From Paracoccus sediminis (GTDB lineage Bacteria > Pseudomonadota > Alphaproteobacteria > Rhodobacterales > Rhodobacteraceae): DNA of 64,000 nucleotides. Positions 8,821 through 17,145 of the stretch are shown piece by piece; positions within the stretch are counted from its first letter, which is position 1; the number at the start of each line of letters is the position of its first letter. The notes beneath the pieces were generated by a model. That model was not told the DNA's origin and made no database searches. It worked only from the letters and a program-made list of their open reading frames with translations. A program made the translations under genes and the position numbers. The stretch is taken from the NCBI RefSeq assembly GCF_900188295.1, contig NZ_FZNM01000002.1, positions 1-64,000 of the forward strand, read 5' to 3'.

Positions 8821-8854
8821 CGGGCCGCCCCATCCGGGCGGCCCGTTCCATTTT
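8821..8854 (+). terminator. Intrinsic terminator of the structured RNA element
   Basis: A perfect 10-bp GC stem (8821-8830 with 8836-8845) with the 5-nt loop CATCC is followed by TTCCATTTT. It would end the RNA starting near 8618-8663 and insulate the EamA transporter gene at 8926. The T-tract is interrupted, so termination may be partial. Confidence 0.7.
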
Positions 8855-8925
8855 CAGCGCCCGTCTTGCCTTGGCGGCGCCGATGCGGGACAGGTCCGGT
8901 CCATCACGACAAGGCTGTACCTTTC

Positions 8926-9825
8926 ATGTCCCATCCGCCCGCGCGCCACGGCGCCGCCTTCAACCTGCACGGCGCGCTGTTCATGGTTCTGGCCATGGCT
9001 GGGTTCGCGGTCGAGGATTCGCTTTTGAAGATCGCGGCGGCCAGCCTGCCGCCCGGCCAGGTGCTGATCGTCTTCGGCATCATCGGCACCGCGGTCTTTG
9101 CCGCCCTGGCGATCCTGGCGGGGGAACCGCCCCTGACCCGCGCCATGGCGGGCCGCGCGATGGTCCTGCGATCCCTGTCCGAGGTCGTGGGCCGACTGTT
9201 CTATATCCTGGCCATTACGCTGACGCCCCTGTCCACCGCCTCGGCCATCCTGCAAGCCACGCCGCTGGTGGTGATGGTCGGCGCGGTGCTGCTGTTTGGC
9301 GAAACCATCGGCCCGCGACGCTGGCTGGCGGTGGCCGTGGGCTTTGCGGGGGTGCTGCTGATCCTGCGGCCGGGAACCGAGGGGTTCGGTGCCCTGTCCC
9401 TGCTGGCGGTGGTTGCCATGCTGGGCTTCGCCGGCCGCGATCTGGCGACACGGGCGGCGCCCCCGTCGCTGTCCTTCCGGCAGCTGGGCGTTCTGGGCTT
9501 TGCCATGCTGATCGTCGCGGGCCTGATCGCCCTGCCCTTCGGCGGCCGTCCCGTGGCGCCCGACGCGGCGACCTGGACGGGCCTGCTGGCGGCCTCGGCC
9601 ATGGGTGTCGCGGCCTATACGTTCCTGACCCTGGCCATGCGGACGGGCCAAGTCGGGGCGGTGACGCCGTTCCGCTATACGCGGCTGGTCTTCGCGATGA
9701 TCGCGGGCGTCGCAGTGTTCGGCGAAACCCTGGACGCCGGGACGATCGTCGGCAGCACGGTGGTCATCCTGGCCGGGATCGCGGCGCTTCGGCTGTCACG
9801 TCCGCCTGCGCTGCAATCCCCCTGA
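8926..9825 (+). CDS. DMT superfamily transporter (EamA domain)
   Basis: Drug/metabolite-type permease of 299 residues with about ten hydrophobic helices arranged as two EamA repeats. The first includes SEVVGRLFYILAITLTPLST, the second AAYTFLTLAMRTGQVGAVTPFRYTRLVFAM, ending each half in a GETI/GETL motif typical of the fold. Substrate unknown. The start at 8926 gives a cytoplasmic N terminus of about 14 residues before helix 1; an upstream in-frame ATG at 8866 lies too near the terminator hairpin. The stop is 3 bp from the stop of the convergent thiolase gene. Confidence 0.88.
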   Translation: MSHPPARHGAAFNLHGALFMVLAMAGFAVEDSLLKIAAASLPPGQVLIVFGIIGTAVFAALAILAGEPPLTRAMAGRAMVLRSLSEVVGRLFYILAITLTPLSTASAILQATPLVVMVGAVLLFGETIGPRRWLAVAVGFAGVLLILRPGTEGFGALSLLAVVAMLGFAGRDLATRAAPPSLSFRQLGVLGFAMLIVAGLIALPFGGRPVAPDAATWTGLLAASAMGVAAYTFLTLAMRTGQVGAVTPFRYTRLVFAMIAGVAVFGETLDAGTIVGSTVVILAGIAALRLSRPPALQSP

Positions 9826-9828
9826 GGT

Positions 9829-11010
9829 TCACACCCGCTCGATCGCCAGGGCGATGCCCTGACCGCCGCCGATGCACATGGTAATCAGTCCGCGCTTGCC
9901 GCCGGTGCGTTCCAGTTCGCAAAGCGCCTTCACGGTGATGATGGCGCCGGTCGCGCCGACCGGATGGCCCAGGGCAATGGCGCCGCCGTTGGGGTTCACG
10001 CGGGCCGGATCAAGCCCAAGGCCCTTGTTGACGGCCAGGGCCTGCGCGGCAAAGGCCTCGTTCGATTCGATCACGTCGAAATCCCCGACCGTCAGGCCGG
10101 TGCGTTCCAGCAGCATCCGCACCGCCGGGATCGGACCGATGCCCATCACCTGGGGGCGCACGCCCGCCACTGCATAGCCGAGGATCCGGGCGCGCGGCGT
10201 CAGCCCCGCCGCCTGCGCGGCATCCGCGCGCGCCAGAACCAACGCCGCCGCGCCGTCGTTGATGCCGCTGGCGTTGCCCGCCGTGACAGAACCGTCCTTG
10301 CGGAAGACGGCCTTCAGGCCCGCCAGCTTGTCCAGGCTGGTATCCTTAGGATGTTCGTCCGTATCGAAGACCACCGGTCCCTTGCGGCCCTTAACCTCGA
10401 TGGGAACGATCTGGTCCCTGAAATGCCCCGCCGCGATAGCCGCCGCTGCCCGGCGCTGCGATTCCATCGCGAATTCGTCCTGCGCCCCGCGGCCGATGCC
10501 GTGTTCCGCCGCGACGTTTTCGGCCGTCACGCCCATGTGGCCGGTGCCCATCGGGCAGGTCAGCGCGCCGGTCATCATGTCCAGCATCGCCTGATCGCCC
10601 ATCTTGGCCCCGAACCGGGCCGAGGGGACGGCATAAGGTGCCCGGCTCATGCTTTCGGCGCCCCCCGCGACGGCGAAATCGGCATCCCCCAGCATCAGCG
10701 CCTGCGCGGCCGACACGATGGCCTGCGCCCCCGATCCGCACAGCCGGTTGACGTTCATCGCGGTCGTGGTGTCGGGAATGCCCGCGTCCAGCATGGCCAC
10801 GCGCGACAGGTACATGTCGCGGGGTTCCGTGTTGATGACATGGCCGAACACCACCTGCCCGATCCGGTCGGGCGCGATGCCCGCGCGTTCCAGGGCGGCG
10901 CGGGTCACGGTCGCGGCCAGGTCGATGGGCGGGATCGCCGCCAGGCTGCCGCCGAAGGTGCCGATGGCGGTGCGGGCGCCGGACAGGATGACGATTTCAC
11001 TGGTGGACAT
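9829..11010 (-). CDS. Acetyl-CoA C-acetyltransferase (thiolase)
   Basis: Biosynthetic-type thiolase that condenses two acetyl-CoA to acetoacetyl-CoA (or the reverse), as in polyhydroxybutyrate synthesis or acyl-CoA breakdown. The 393 residues are the typical length. Catalytic residues are visible: nucleophile Cys91 in [10 protein letters not shown], His349 in [14 protein letters not shown], and Cys379 in CIGGGQG. The start ending at 11010 follows a GGGAGGG Shine-Dalgarno. No phaB or phaC lies alongside, so the pathway cannot be fixed. It is divergent from the ModE-like regulator at 11142. Confidence 0.94.
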   Translation of the reverse strand: MSTSEIVILSGARTAIGTFGGSLAAIPPIDLAATVTRAALERAGIAPDRIGQVVFGHVINTEPRDMYLSRVAMLDAGIPDTTTAMNVNRLCGSGAQAIVSAAQALMLGDADFAVAGGAESMSRAPYAVPSARFGAKMGDQAMLDMMTGALTCPMGTGHMGVTAENVAAEHGIGRGAQDEFAMESQRRAAAAIAAGHFRDQIVPIEVKGRKGPVVFDTDEHPKDTSLDKLAGLKAVFRKDGSVTAGNASGINDGAAALVLARADAAQAAGLTPRARILGYAVAGVRPQVMGIGPIPAVRMLLERTGLTVGDFDVIESNEAFAAQALAVNKGLGLDPARVNPNGGAIALGHPVGATGAIITVKALCELERTGGKRGLITMCIGGGQGIALAIERV

Positions 11011-11141
11011 GACGAACCCTCCCTTGGTTGCAGGGCCAGAATAAACGCGGCGCATTCCGCAACAAGCCGTGTCGTGGCGTCGTTTGCACCCGCGCCCGGC
11101 CTGCGGCTAACCTGCCCGCAACGCAGGGAACACGAATCGCG

Positions 11142-11507
11142 ATGACCAAGGACGGCCCCCGGATCAAGCTGCGGCTGGAATACGACGCGCCGCTGGTGCT
11201 GGGTCCGGGCAAGGCGCAGCTTTTGCGGCTGATCGCGCAGCACGGCTCCATCTCGGCCGCCGGGCGGCGCATGGGGATGAGCTACAAGCGCGCCTGGTCC
11301 CTGGTCGAGGAATTGAACGCCGCCTTCGCCATGCCGCTGGTGGACAGCAGCCGGGGCGGGCCGGGCGGCGGCGGGGCGACCGTGACGCCCACCGGCCAAG
11401 CCGTGCTGCGCCATTACGAATCGCTGGAACGCCTGCTGGCCGCGGACGGGGCGACGGAACTGGCGGCCATTGGCGCGCTGATGAAACACAAGGGGGATGG
11501 AACATGA
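11142..11507 (+). CDS. ModE-type winged helix-turn-helix regulator, N-terminal domain only
   Basis: DNA-binding protein of 121 residues equivalent to the ModE N-terminal (LysR-like) domain: the stretch [20 protein letters not shown] and following [16 protein letters not shown] is the helix-turn-helix signature. The molybdate-binding TOBE domains of classical ModE are absent, and no modABC genes are near. The stop overlaps the glpK start (ATGA), so regulator and glycerol kinase are co-translated. Ligand and targets are unknown; control of its own operon is a reasonable guess. Confidence 0.85.
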   Translation: MTKDGPRIKLRLEYDAPLVLGPGKAQLLRLIAQHGSISAAGRRMGMSYKRAWSLVEELNAAFAMPLVDSSRGGPGGGGATVTPTGQAVLRHYESLERLLAADGATELAAIGALMKHKGDGT

Positions 11508-12979
11508 CGATATTGGCGATGGATCAGGGGACAACCTCGTCGCGGGCCTTGGTGTTCGGCGACGACCTGTCGGTGCAGGCCAAGGCGCAGCACGAATTTC
11601 CCCAGCACTTCCCCCGTTCGGGCTGGGTCGAACACGACCCGGACGACATCTGGACCAGCAGCGCCGGAACCGCCCGCGCGGCCATCGAAAAGGCGGGCGC
11701 CCCCCGCATCGACGCCATCGGCATCACCAACCAGCGCGAAACCGTGGTGATCTGGGACCGCAAGACCGGCCAGCCCATCCACCGCGCCATCGTCTGGCAG
11801 GACCGCCGCACGGCCGACATCTGCAACCGCCTGCGCGACGACGGGGCCGAGGATCAGGTGACGGACACGACCGGGCTGCTGCTGGATCCGTATTTCAGCG
11901 CCACCAAGATCGCCTGGATGCTGGACCAGGTGGACGGCGCACGCGACCGCGCCAGGGCGGGGAATCTGGCCTTCGGCACCGTGGACAGCTTCCTGATCTG
12001 GAAACTGACCGGCGGGCAGGCGCATGTCACCGACGCCACCAACGCCAGCCGCACCCTGCTTTATGACATCCGCAGTGGGGACTGGTCGGACGACATGTGC
12101 CGGCTGTTCGATGTCCCCCGCGGACTGCTGCCCGAGGTGCGCGACAGTGCCGACGATTTCGGCACCACCCGGCCCGACCTGTTTGGCCGCGCGATCCCGA
12201 TCCTGGGCGTGGCGGGCGACCAGCAGGCGGCGACGGTGGGGCAGGCCTGCTTTCGACCGGGCATGGTGAAGGCGACCTATGGCACAGGCTGTTTCGCGCT
12301 GTTGAACACCGGCGATCAGGCGGTGCGGTCCGGCAACCGGCTGTTGACGACCATCGCCTATCGCTTGGACGGCAAGACCACCTATGCGCTGGAAGGCAGC
12401 ATCTTCATCGCGGGCGCGGTGGTGCAATGGCTGCGCGACGGGTTGCACCTGATCCGCGAGGCCAGCGAAACCCAAGGACTGTCAGACCAGGCCGACGACA
12501 GCCAGAAGATCATCATGGTCCCCGCCTTCACGGGCCTTGGGGCGCCACATTGGGCGCCCGATGCGCGGGGCGCGGTGTTCGGCCTGACCCGCAACACCGG
12601 CCCCGCCGAATTCGCCCGCGCCGCGCTGGAAAGCGTGGGTTTCCAGACCCGCGACCTGTTGCAGGCGATGCGCGCCGACTGGCCCGAAGCCGGGGATGCC
12701 GTGCTGCGCGTCGACGGCGGCATGACCGCCAGCCAACCGGCGATGCAGTTCCTGGCCGACATCCTGGGCGCCCCGGTGGACCGGCCTAGGAACACCGAAA
12801 CGACTGCACAGGGCGCGGCGTGGCTGGCGGGCTATCGCGCGGGTCTGTGCCCGCCGCCCGGCGAATACGCCAAGGCCTGGCAGCTTGACCGGCGCTTTGA
12901 ACCGCGGATGAGCGACGACGACCGCGACCGGCGCTATTCCGCCTGGCAAAGGGCGGTGCAGGCGGTGCTGTCGGTCTGA
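11504..12979 (+). CDS. glpK: Glycerol kinase
   Basis: FGGY-family kinase forming glycerol 3-phosphate from glycerol and ATP. The 491-residue length is normal for the family. The N-terminal ATP-binding motif is [28 protein letters not shown] and the first FGGY signature region around [12 protein letters not shown] follow; the second domain has the ATP-site motif [16 protein letters not shown]. Unusually, no glpD, glpF or glycerol transporter is next to it. Instead it is translationally coupled to the ModE-like regulator. Confidence 0.96.
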   Translation: MTILAMDQGTTSSRALVFGDDLSVQAKAQHEFPQHFPRSGWVEHDPDDIWTSSAGTARAAIEKAGAPRIDAIGITNQRETVVIWDRKTGQPIHRAIVWQDRRTADICNRLRDDGAEDQVTDTTGLLLDPYFSATKIAWMLDQVDGARDRARAGNLAFGTVDSFLIWKLTGGQAHVTDATNASRTLLYDIRSGDWSDDMCRLFDVPRGLLPEVRDSADDFGTTRPDLFGRAIPILGVAGDQQAATVGQACFRPGMVKATYGTGCFALLNTGDQAVRSGNRLLTTIAYRLDGKTTYALEGSIFIAGAVVQWLRDGLHLIREASETQGLSDQADDSQKIIMVPAFTGLGAPHWAPDARGAVFGLTRNTGPAEFARAALESVGFQTRDLLQAMRADWPEAGDAVLRVDGGMTASQPAMQFLADILGAPVDRPRNTETTAQGAAWLAGYRAGLCPPPGEYAKAWQLDRRFEPRMSDDDRDRRYSAWQRAVQAVLSV

Positions 12980-13049
12980 CCTTCCGGCTTTGTGATTTCA
13001 CCTGCCCGTGATTTTCCGTAAGATCGCGGGAAAACGGCAAGAGGGCAGG

Positions 13050-13631
13050 ATGAACAGGCTTCTGAAACTCGCGATCGTCGGGCTTGTCGCGTCCTGCGGC
13101 GGCGGCAATTTCTCGGCGCCCCGCCAGTTGGACAATGCCTGCGCCATTGTGGCCGAACGACCGGCCTATTACCGCGCCATGAAGGCCACCGAACGCAAAT
13201 GGGGCATTCCCATCCATGTGCAGATGGCCGCGATCCACCAGGAATCGAAATTCATCGGCGACGCGCGGACGCCGCATCAATACGCGCTGGGGGTGATCCC
13301 CATCGGCCGCCAGTCCAGCGCCTTCGGCTATTCCCAGGCCCTTGACGGCACGTGGGAGGAATATCAGAGGGAAACCGGCAACCGCCGCTCGCAACGCGAT
13401 AATATCCGCGATGCGACCGACTTCATGGGCTGGTACATGAACACTTCGTCCCGCCGCCTGGGCATCTCGAAATGGGACGCGACCGGGCAATACCTGGCCT
13501 ATCACGAAGGCCGGTCCGGGTTCGCGCGGCAATCCTATCTGGGCAAGCCCTGGCTGGTCCAGGTGGCGGCCAACGTCGGACAACGGGCACAGATGTATCG
13601 CGCGCAGCTGGTGTCCTGCCGCAAGGCCTGA
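13050..13631 (+). CDS. Lipoprotein with transglycosylase SLT-like domain
   Basis: Predicted lipoprotein of 193 residues: short basic N terminus, hydrophobic core and lipobox LVASC with acylated Cys16. The mature region resembles the lytic transglycosylase SLT fold: IHVQMAAIHQESKF places the catalytic Glu at residue 65, and SSAFGYSQALDGTWEEYQRE corresponds to the next conserved block. It would cleave peptidoglycan glycan strands at the outer membrane. An in-frame ATG at 13008 is rejected because it would bury the lipoprotein signal. It stands alone between glpK and a thioesterase. Confidence 0.88.
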   Translation: MNRLLKLAIVGLVASCGGGNFSAPRQLDNACAIVAERPAYYRAMKATERKWGIPIHVQMAAIHQESKFIGDARTPHQYALGVIPIGRQSSAFGYSQALDGTWEEYQRETGNRRSQRDNIRDATDFMGWYMNTSSRRLGISKWDATGQYLAYHEGRSGFARQSYLGKPWLVQVAANVGQRAQMYRAQLVSCRKA

Positions 13632-13700
13632 AGCATTGCCCCTAGGCGCCTGCCCGGTTGATAGGGTCAGACAGCAAAAGCCCCCCAAAAGGAACCCCCG

Positions 13701-14117
13701 GTGAGCGACGATCATCCTGTCCGGCGCAACGCGGACGATCAGCCCGAATTCGCCGTCCATATCGGCGCGCGGCTGGTATCGGCCACGCCCGAGCGCGTGG
13801 AATTCGAAATGCCCGTGACCCAGGCCCTGGCCAACCGCAACGGCGTCCTGCACGGCGGCGCGATCATGGGGCTGGCCGACAATGCCGGGGGAACCGGAAC
13901 CTTTATGAACCTGGCCCAGGGGCGTTCGACCACCACCCTGGAAAGCAAGACCAACTTCCTGCGTCCGATCCGGCTGGGCGACGTGGCCCGCGCGGTCAGC
14001 CTGCCGCTGCATCTGGGCCGAACCACGCAGATCTGGCAGACCACCGTCACACGCGGCGACGGCAAGGTGGCGGCAATTGTCACCCAGACGCAGATGGTAA
14101 TCGACTGGGTCGATTAG
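13701..14117 (+). CDS. PaaI family hotdog thioesterase
   Basis: Small hotdog-fold acyl-CoA thioesterase of 138 residues. The hallmark NGVLHGGAIMGLADNAGGT (His-Gly-Gly followed by the catalytic Asp) and the closing strand TTQIWQTTVTR match the PaaI/YbgC-type uncharacterised thioesterases. The start is GTG at 13701, about 8 nt after an AAAAGGA Shine-Dalgarno. Substrate unknown. It converges on the DUF1127 gene with only 6 bp between stops. Confidence 0.88.
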   Translation: MSDDHPVRRNADDQPEFAVHIGARLVSATPERVEFEMPVTQALANRNGVLHGGAIMGLADNAGGTGTFMNLAQGRSTTTLESKTNFLRPIRLGDVARAVSLPLHLGRTTQIWQTTVTRGDGKVAAIVTQTQMVIDWVD

Positions 14118-14123
14118 GTCCGG

Positions 14124-14342
14124 TCACAGCCAGATGACATCGCGGAACACATGGGCGACGATTCGGTCGCGGGTCAGCCCCATGCGGGCCAGTTCCTCGT
14201 CGGATTTCGCGTCCAACGCCCGGATCTGGCCCTGGCGGGACCGCGATTCGGCATAGGCGTTCACGCCTTGCCCGAAACGGTGAAAGAAAGCGTCGATGCG
14301 GCTGCGCGTCGCTGGTGCGAAATGCGTGATCGTGTAGGCCAT
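14124..14342 (-). CDS. DUF1127 domain-containing protein
   Basis: Small basic protein of 72 residues. The C-terminal half (QIRALDAKSDEELARMGLTRD) is the DUF1127 signature, found in alphaproteobacterial small proteins that bind RNA or affect RNA turnover and phosphate or stress physiology. The copy here has an N-terminal extension (MAYTITHFAPATRSRIDAFF) common in Rhodobacteraceae. An AAGGA Shine-Dalgarno is a rather long 12 nt from the ATG. It is monocistronic. Confidence 0.88.
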   Translation of the reverse strand: MAYTITHFAPATRSRIDAFFHRFGQGVNAYAESRSRQGQIRALDAKSDEELARMGLTRDRIVAHVFRDVIWL

Positions 14343-14438
14343 CGGAAACCCGTCCTTTGCAGCAATGGTTTCCTCCCATGGGATTCCACATAGGTCATGG
14401 CCTTTGTCCCATCAAGCACACCAAGGGACCGAAGCCGG

Positions 14439-15644
14439 TCAGCGTTGCCCCAAAGCGACAAGCCGCGCGGCGGCGGCCCGCCCCGCAGACCGTCCGCTGC
14501 CAAGACATGCGGTCAGCAGATAGCCTCCGGTCGGCGCCTCCCAGTCCAGCATCTCGCCCGCAGCGAAAACATCGGGCATCGCGGCAAGCTCGTGATCCGT
14601 GGTCAGCGCATCCCAGGATATGCCCCCTGCCGAGGAAATCGCGCGTTCAAGCCCCATTGGTCCGGCGTGGCGCAAAGGCAGCGCCTTGGCCAGGGCGGCC
14701 CATCCGGCGGCATCGACGGGCAGGGGCCGCCCCCATTCCAGCAGCAGGGCGACCTTGACCGGATCGTCCAGCACGCGGCGCAGCCAGTTGCCCAGCGACA
14801 GCCTGCCCTTGGGCCGCGCAAAACGCGCGGTCAGTGCCCGCGCGTCCAGATCCGGCGCCAGATCGACATGACCCGCCGCCCCCTCGCGCAGCGCGGCCGA
14901 GATCTCGTAAACCCCGCCGCCCTCGATGCCGGTGGCCCCGATGATCCATTCGCCCCGGCTGACCTGACCGCCCGCGCGAAGCGCCGTTCCCTTGACGGCC
15001 GATCCGACGCGACGCGCCATCTGTGGCGACCAGGCGACGTGAAAACCCATGTTCGCAGGCCGGAACGGCGCCACGGTCACGCCCTCCGCCTCCAGCCAGG
15101 GCACCCAGGCCGCGTCCGACCCCAGCCGGGGCCAGCTTGCCCCGCCCAATGCCAGAACGGCCACGCGGGACGCGATTTCCTGCGGTCCTTGCGGCGTCTC
15201 GAACTGGAAACGCCCGCCCGTCCACCGCCACCGGGTCCGCATCTCGACCCCGCCTTCCCGCAGCCGCGCCAGCCAGGCCCGCAGCAGGGGCGAGGCCTTC
15301 ATGCCGACCGGAAACACCCGACCCGTCGATCCCGTGAACAGGTCGACCCCCAGACCCCGCGCCCAGGCCCCGACCTCGGCGGGACCGAACCTGTCTTCTT
15401 CACCGAAATATCCCGGGGTCCGGGGCGGCGCCCCGGTGCCGACGGCGACCCTTTGCACGAACGCCTCGAACGGCTCGTCCTTGGTCAGGTTCAGCCCCGA
15501 CTTGCCCGCCATCAGGAATTTCCGCGCGGGCGTCGGCATCGCCTCGGCCACCACGACGCGGCGGCCCGGCGCCATCAGGGCCTCGGCCGCCATCAGCCCG
15601 GCCGGTCCCGCGCCGATCACCAGCGCGTCCACGGCCTCGCTCAC
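14439..15644 (-). CDS. TIGR03862/HI0933-like FAD flavoprotein
   Basis: Predicted FAD-dependent oxidoreductase of 401 residues. The Rossmann motif VIGAGPAGLMAAEAL starts at residue 9, the FAD-binding RKFLMAGKSGLNLT at 41-54, and the C-terminal GEMLDWEAPTGGYLLTACLG closes the FAD site, as in the HI0933/BaiN-like family (TIGR03862 branch). Physiological substrate is unknown. GTG start at 15644 overlaps the holA stop (GTGA). Residues 68-84 are encoded by a palindromic repeat element (15393-15443), in frame and without a stop, lengthening a surface region compared with relatives as I remember them. Confidence 0.88.
   Translation of the reverse strand: MSEAVDALVIGAGPAGLMAAEALMAPGRRVVVAEAMPTPARKFLMAGKSGLNLTKDEPFEAFVQRVAVGTGAPPRTPGYFGEEDRFGPAEVGAWARGLGVDLFTGSTGRVFPVGMKASPLLRAWLARLREGGVEMRTRWRWTGGRFQFETPQGPQEIASRVAVLALGGASWPRLGSDAAWVPWLEAEGVTVAPFRPANMGFHVAWSPQMARRVGSAVKGTALRAGGQVSRGEWIIGATGIEGGGVYEISAALREGAAGHVDLAPDLDARALTARFARPKGRLSLGNWLRRVLDDPVKVALLLEWGRPLPVDAAGWAALAKALPLRHAGPMGLERAISSAGGISWDALTTDHELAAMPDVFAAGEMLDWEAPTGGYLLTACLGSGRSAGRAAAARLVALGQR
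15393..15443 (-). repeat. Palindromic GATATT-type repeat inside a coding region
   Basis: Read on the minus strand this is a GC palindrome (CCGGGGCGCCGCCCCGG), then ACCCCGGGATATTTC and GGTGAAGAAGA. It closely matches the intergenic copy at 23475-23521 and the GATATT-ended palindromic repeats common between genes in Rhodobacteraceae. Here it lies within the flavoprotein gene and is translated as residues 68-84. Confidence 0.8.
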
Positions 15645-16666
15645 CGACGCCCTCGGGTCATCGCCAGCCGGATCAGGGCGCGTTCCACGAGGGCCATCTG
15701 CGGCGCGCGGGTGGAACTGCGCAGCGCCAGATCCGTGTCCAGCAGCGACCGGACGGCATCCTCCAGCGGACCCATGCCCCAGGCTTGCGCCTGCCGTTCC
15801 ATCCGGTCGCGGCGCGGGCCAAAGACCGGCGGACGCATCCGCGACAGCGCCACGCCCGGCCCGGCGGGATCGGCGGCGGCCCCGTGCAGGGCGCGGAAAT
15901 GGCGCAGGGCGGCGATGCACAGCGTCACGGGGTTCACGCCCTGCCCCTCGATCCGGCGCATCATGGCCCCGAAGTCAGCCTCGCGCCGGTCGGCGACGAT
16001 ATGGATCAGATCGTCCAGGTCGGCCTCGATGGTGGCAGGGGCCATCAGGGCGATCTCGTCGGCGGTCAGCGGTTCGGAATCGCCATGCTTGTAAAGCCCG
16101 ATCTTTTCGATCGTCTGGCGCAGGTCGCCCGGATCCAGCGCGCGGGCCAGCACCATCATCTCTCGCATCGCCGCCGGGGGCACCTGGCGCAGCCCGGCCT
16201 CGGCCAGCCACCGCGCGACCTCCTCCTCGCCCGGCGGGTCGTCATAGACGGGGGCGGTCACGGCGGTCGGGTGCGGCTCGAACAGCTTGCGCAGGGCGGA
16301 TGCCTTGCCCAAGGCCCCCGCTGTCACCACCACCGCTGCATCGCCCGGCTTCCACGCGGACAAGGCCGCGCGAATCGCATCCGCGGCCACATCAGACGCA
16401 TCCTCGACCAAGACCACGCGCGGGCCGGGAAAGAAGCCGACCTCCTTGATGGCATCCAGCAGTTGCGCGGGATCCTTGCGCAGACCGGCGCCGGGCAGGC
16501 GGGTCAGGCGCATCTCCTCGTCGGCCTTCTCGCCCGTCAGGGCCTTGACCGCCTCGGCTCGCTTCATGGCAACCCGCATCGCGTCCCCGCCATAAATCAG
16601 CAAGGCCGGGCGCGACGGATCGGGCCGCGCCAGATAGCGCGCGATTTCCGCCCCCTTCAGGATCAT
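15641..16666 (-). CDS. holA: DNA polymerase III subunit delta
   Basis: Clamp-loader delta subunit that opens the beta clamp during replication. The product has 341 residues, normal for the family. Recognition is by overall pattern: N-terminal [12 protein letters not shown] and YGGDAMRVAMKRAEAVKALTG, the middle ALDPGDLRQTIEKIGLYKHG segment, and the C-terminal helical region with LLDTDLALRSSTRAPQMALVERALIRL. Walker residues are absent, as expected for delta. It overlaps lptE upstream (ATGA) and the flavoprotein gene downstream (GTGA). Confidence 0.93.
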   Translation of the reverse strand: MILKGAEIARYLARPDPSRPALLIYGGDAMRVAMKRAEAVKALTGEKADEEMRLTRLPGAGLRKDPAQLLDAIKEVGFFPGPRVVLVEDASDVAADAIRAALSAWKPGDAAVVVTAGALGKASALRKLFEPHPTAVTAPVYDDPPGEEEVARWLAEAGLRQVPPAAMREMMVLARALDPGDLRQTIEKIGLYKHGDSEPLTADEIALMAPATIEADLDDLIHIVADRREADFGAMMRRIEGQGVNPVTLCIAALRHFRALHGAAADPAGPGVALSRMRPPVFGPRRDRMERQAQAWGMGPLEDAVRSLLDTDLALRSSTRAPQMALVERALIRLAMTRGRR

Positions 16667-17145
16667 CCGGGCAATTGCGCCGACGCGGCCAGCAGCCGCG
16701 TGACGACCTGATCGGCCAGCATTTCGGCCAGGCGGTTGCGCGCGTCGCCCTCGGCGGTCAGGGTGGCGATGGTGGTGCCGGTGGTGGAATAGGACGAAAA
16801 ATTGCTGACACGCCCCTGCGCCAGCACCCGGCCCGCCCGGTCGGTCAGCGCGAAATCGGCCGTGCCGTTCAGGGCATAGCGGTTCGTCACCTCGTCCGTG
16901 GTGATCGCCTGAGGGACCACGCCCACCGTGATGCGGTAATCCAGATCATATTCCGCCCCCTCTCCGCCCAGGCGTTCGCCCAGGCGGCGGTTGAAGGCGA
17001 AATCCTGATAGGTCTGCGGATCGCGCGGGCGGACCCTGCCGAACAGCCGCTGCCCTGCGCCGTTCGGACCATAGACGGGCGTCAGCCCGCAGCCCGCCAC
17101 CGCCAGCAAGCCCAGCAGGGCCGCGCGGCGGTCAGGCGACCACAT
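16663..17145 (-). CDS. lptE: LPS assembly lipoprotein LptE
   Basis: Outer-membrane lipoprotein that plugs LptD during lipopolysaccharide insertion. The 160-residue product has a lipobox (LAVAGC) with acylated Cys near residue 19, followed by [10 protein letters not shown], typical of alphaproteobacterial LptE. The order leuS-lptE-holA is conserved in this class, which supports the call despite weak sequence conservation of the family. Its start overlaps the leuS end by 14 bp, and its stop overlaps the holA ATG. Confidence 0.9.
   Translation of the reverse strand: MWSPDRRAALLGLLAVAGCGLTPVYGPNGAGQRLFGRVRPRDPQTYQDFAFNRRLGERLGGEGAEYDLDYRITVGVVPQAITTDEVTNRYALNGTADFALTDRAGRVLAQGRVSNFSSYSTTGTTIATLTAEGDARNRLAEMLADQVVTRLLAASAQLPG

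Larger units (their letters stand above)
8618..8854 (+). ncRNA. Structured RNA element with extended Shine-Dalgarno and internal anti-Shine-Dalgarno
   Basis: This 308-bp gap between two genes holds a compact RNA unit. A TTGACA box (8618-8623) follows the yhhQ stop; the matching -10 is unclear (CACCAT at 17 nt, or TATAAC at 8651-8656 with too long a spacer). GAAAGGAGGTGGTCC (8668-8682) pairs with the 16S rRNA 3' tail over 15 nt with one G-U. GGACCATCTCC (8800-8810) pairs with 8672-8682 over 11 bp with one G-U, so the RNA can hide its own ribosome site. Between them are the mini-gene 8684-8740 and a 5-bp hairpin (8752-8756 with 8762-8766). It ends in a 10-bp terminator stem. It could be a dual-function small RNA, a structured non-coding RNA whose closing helix merely resembles a Shine-Dalgarno, or a leader of the downstream transporter. 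No known RNA family was recognised. Confidence 0.6.
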
